DNA of 64,000 nt from assembly GCF_016316925.1 (NCBI RefSeq), contig NZ_JAEEGB010000001.1:12872-76871 (forward strand), read 5' to 3'. Shown here one piece after another: positions 62,145 through 64,000 of this stretch. The position numbers and the translations under genes were made by a program. Source of the DNA: Clostridium aciditolerans (lineage in GTDB: Bacteria; Bacillota; Clostridia; Clostridiales; Clostridiaceae). The notes beneath the pieces were generated by a model. The model was given only the letters and a program-made list of their open reading frames with translations, was not told the origin of the DNA and ran no database searches. Every line of letters begins with the position of its first letter. Within the stretch, counting starts at the first letter, position 1.

Positions 62145-63521
62145 TTAAAGCCTTTTTGAAGCTTCATAAGCTAATGGAGACCTTTCACATTCGTCATATT
62201 TTAAAGTTACTTGATAACACAGAGCACTTCCTTTCATTTTTTCTGATGCATAACAGAGTCCATTTGATCTAGAGTCTAAAAATGGATGATCTATCTGCTC
62301 TGGATCTCCTATCAAAATAAGCTTTGTACCGACCCCAACTCTAGTTATAATAGATTTTACTTGCTTTGGTGTAAGATTTTGTGCTTCATCTATAATAACC
62401 CAATTTTTAACTATAGACCTTCCTCTTAAATATGCAACTGCTTCTGTAGTTATAATTCTTCTATCAAACAACTCTTTTATTTTATCAGATAATTCCTTTT
62501 CATTTTTATATCTTTCCTTCTCATCTGAATCCACCAATATCTCTAGATTATCCAATACTGGCCTCATAAAAGGTGATATTTTTTCCTGTTCTGTTCCAGG
62601 CAAAAATCCTATATCCTCATCCATTGTAACATTAGGCCTGCAAACTAAAATCCTTCTAAATTGATCTTTTCCTTCCTCCATAATCTTGTCTAAACCTACT
62701 GCAAGTGAAAAAAGCGTCTTAGCCGTACCAGCTGGACCTTTTATTATTACTAATGGAGCTTTTTCTGCATCTGTGTATAATGCTTCTAGTATAAACCTTT
62801 GTCCTACATTTCTAGCATTAACTCCTAGTGGTATATTATCTTTATGATATAGCTGTACTATTCTATTTCCATCAAATCTTCCCAATGCTGTTTGTTTTGG
62901 GTTATGGAGGCAGTGTATTATAATAAATTGATTGTTGTCTAAATTAGGTTTCAAGTATTTATCAAGCTCAACTGAATAACATAACAGATCATCTATATTC
63001 ATAAATTTTTTACGGTAAAATTCTGATATTTTCTCAGATGTTGCATAAACATCCATGCGTCCCGTATATTGACTTTCATGATCTGGAACAACTTTTTCAT
63101 GAAAGTCCTCTACATCTATGTTAACTGTATCAGCTTTAATTCTTTCAAAGGTATCTTTTGTAATTAAGCAAACATTTTTCCCTTGCTCCTTTAGACCTTT
63201 GCATACCTGTATTATTCTGTTATCAGGCTTAGTTTTATCCCAAGATGGTGGAATTTGTGTATCATAATGATTCATTTCAACCCTAAGCTTTCCACCACCG
63301 GGCAGTTCTACCCCCTTATTGAGATTACCTTCTTTTCTAAGGCTGTCTATCAACCTTGCCGCATGTCTCGCATTAGCTCCAAGGTCATTTTTGTCTTTCT
63401 TAAAACTGTCTAACTCCTCAAGCACAACCTCAGGTATGACTATATCATTATCTCCAAAGGTAAAAATTGCTCCTGGTGAGTACAGAATAACATTGGTATC
63501 TAAAACATAGGTCTTCTTCAA
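62145..63521 (-). CDS. PIN-domain PhoH-family ATPase
   Basis: The 458-residue protein has an N-terminal PIN ribonuclease-like domain (about 1-150; TYVLDTNVILYSPG, VVLEELDSFKK, DNRIIQVC) and a C-terminal PhoH ATPase (about 220-450) with Walker A IKGPAGTAKTLFSLA and Walker B WVIIDEAQNLTP. PIN-PhoH proteins are reported as RNA helicase-nucleases. The ribosome binding site GGAGG is one base before an ATG (63527) but 7 before TTG 63521, so TTG is the likely start. Upstream is a nested palindromic element. It stands alone and ends in a strong terminator. Confidence 0.88.
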   Translation of the reverse strand: MKKTYVLDTNVILYSPGAIFTFGDNDIVIPEVVLEELDSFKKDKNDLGANARHAARLIDSLRKEGNLNKGVELPGGGKLRVEMNHYDTQIPPSWDKTKPDNRIIQVCKGLKEQGKNVCLITKDTFERIKADTVNIDVEDFHEKVVPDHESQYTGRMDVYATSEKISEFYRKKFMNIDDLLCYSVELDKYLKPNLDNNQFIIIHCLHNPKQTALGRFDGNRIVQLYHKDNIPLGVNARNVGQRFILEALYTDAEKAPLVIIKGPAGTAKTLFSLAVGLDKIMEEGKDQFRRILVCRPNVTMDEDIGFLPGTEQEKISPFMRPVLDNLEILVDSDEKERYKNEKELSDKIKELFDRRIITTEAVAYLRGRSIVKNWVIIDEAQNLTPKQVKSIITRVGVGTKLILIGDPEQIDHPFLDSRSNGLCYASEKMKGSALCYQVTLKYDECERSPLAYEASKRL

Positions 63522-63549
63522 AATCATTCCTCCTTCCAGTCGGAAGACT

Positions 63550-63674
63550 GAGCAATTAAATCACTGGGATGCCTAGCCAGTTTCCTCTGCTAGGCATCTC
63601 GTTAAAGTCCATTTAGGACTTTAACCTCGCTCCCGCTCGCTAATTGCTCGTTAAAGCCCTTTTAGGGCTTTAAC
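63550..63674. repeat. nested palindromic element before the PIN-PhoH gene
   Basis: GAGCAATTA (63550-63558) pairs with TAATTGCTC (63641-63649), enclosing two hairpins: GATGCCTAGC/GCTAGGCATC (63568-63598) and GTTAAAGTCC/GGACTTTAAC (63601-63625). A third hairpin of the same kind, GTTAAAGCCC/GGGCTTTAAC (63650-63674), adjoins. A GC-rich spacer CCTCGCTCCCGCTCGC lies between. It would be in the 5' untranslated region of the PhoH transcript. Confidence 0.65.
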
Positions 63675-63758
63675 CTCCCCTCTTCCATTACTACTATTAT
63701 ATTCAGCTAATTTAATAAATGTATTAAAATTTATTAAATTAATATTTTATTATAAAAA

Positions 63759-63783
63759 AATAACAGGTATATAACCTGCTATT
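63759..63783 (-). terminator. terminator of the metal-binding protein gene
   Basis: AATAACAGGT and AACCTGCTATT pair with one mismatch, overlap the stop codon and are followed by TTTTTTT on the minus strand. Confidence 0.75.
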
Positions 63784-64000
63784 TCAGACTTTCATAAACC
63801 TTTTCTAAATTTTCTTTCATGCTTTGTAAATAATCTTTTCCATCCTCTTGACTTTCTGTAGTATATATTTTTTCAACTTTTGCGTTAACCTCTTTAGCTA
63901 AAGTTTCTGATACTTTTGGACTAGCCATATCCTCCATAAATATAGTTTTAACATTATTCTTTTTACAGTAGTCTATAAGCTTCTGCATTCTTTTTGGAGT
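63779..64000 (-). CDS. zinc/metal ABC transporter substrate-binding protein, C-terminal end (partial)
   Basis: The gene runs off the window end; the frame stays open to the last base (TPKRMQKLIDYC). The visible 73 residues match the end of ZnuA/AdcA-type periplasmic-binding proteins, with VKTIFMEDMASPKVSETLAK, where an acidic residue after MED is in the usual ligand region, and a final GKDYLQSMKENLEKV helix. Such lipoproteins capture zinc or manganese for an ABC importer. The permease and ATPase genes are outside the window or elsewhere. Confidence 0.85.
   Translation of the reverse strand, partial: TPKRMQKLIDYCKKNNVKTIFMEDMASPKVSETLAKEVNAKVEKIYTTESQEDGKDYLQSMKENLEKVYESLK

Noticed and set aside
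1-64000. CRISPR array or prophage
   Set aside because: No regularly spaced direct repeats and no phage structural, integrase or lysis gene set were found. The CHAP protein has a signal peptide and stands alone.

Overview
This window looks like chromosome of a low-GC Clostridium-type Firmicute. The evidence is strongly A/T-rich DNA, purine-rich GGAGG ribosome binding sites before nearly every gene, frequent TTG and GTG starts, a butyrate-type crt-hbd-thl-bcd-etfBA operon, CHAP/SH3b wall enzymes, methyl-accepting chemotaxis proteins and a c-di-GMP-I type riboswitch. I saw no rRNA, tRNA, CRISPR array or intact insertion sequence.

Region 1 (1-16.6 kb) holds mostly single genes: a relic of an L,D-transpeptidase, an HD-domain protein, a nuclease-helicase of the DinG/Rad3 type, a secreted CHAP/SH3b wall hydrolase, an HsmA-type membrane protein behind two identical operator-like palindromes, a GntR regulator operon with two membrane proteins, a secreted transglutaminase-like protein, an SdpI-type protein, an SDR reductase and two chemoreceptors. 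A tight cluster of DnaA boxes lies near 11.08 kb.

Region 2 (16.7-29.5 kb) is a catabolic regulon for a short-chain acid. It contains a GntP permease, a CoA-transferase, a sigma-54 activator, and a seven-gene operon crt-hbd-thl-maoC-bcd-etfB-etfA. Both transcription units carry a -24/-12 promoter and the same upstream palindrome (GTGTATA-N5-TATACAC), so the activator encoded between them very probably controls both. A 70-125 bp repeat sits directly behind three of the genes.

Region 3 (29.6-42 kb) mixes working catabolic genes with decayed DNA. Working units are an amino acid permease with a LuxR regulator and a YtcJ-type amidohydrolase, a HAD phosphatase, and a UbiD-UbiX-LpdD decarboxylase operon with a divergent LysR gene. 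Decayed parts are a MocR-type regulator, a GyrI-like fragment, and pieces of Tn3, IS3 and IS1182 transposases. A structured GC-rich RNA candidate lies at 32.7-32.8 kb.

Region 4 (42-56.2 kb) is a second catabolic island. It has a ROK regulator facing a proline racemase, then an operon of a fused FdrA-YlbE protein, a DUF2877 (YlbF) protein, carbamate kinase, a permease and two cytosine-deaminase-like amidohydrolases. The second amidohydrolase is cut by one in-frame amber codon. A divergent PucR-type activator and an esterase complete it. The likely logic is uptake of a cyclic ureide or amide, ring opening, phosphorolysis of the carbamoyl product to carbamoyl phosphate, and ATP formation by carbamate kinase.

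Region 5 (56.2-64 kb) holds an orphan c-di-GMP-I type riboswitch, a truncated leucine-rich-repeat gene, two M50-type membrane proteases flanking trmB, a beta-propeller-like lipoprotein or membrane protein, a phosphodiester glycosidase family protein, a PIN-PhoH ATPase behind a nested palindromic element, and the 3' end of a zinc-binding ABC transporter protein.
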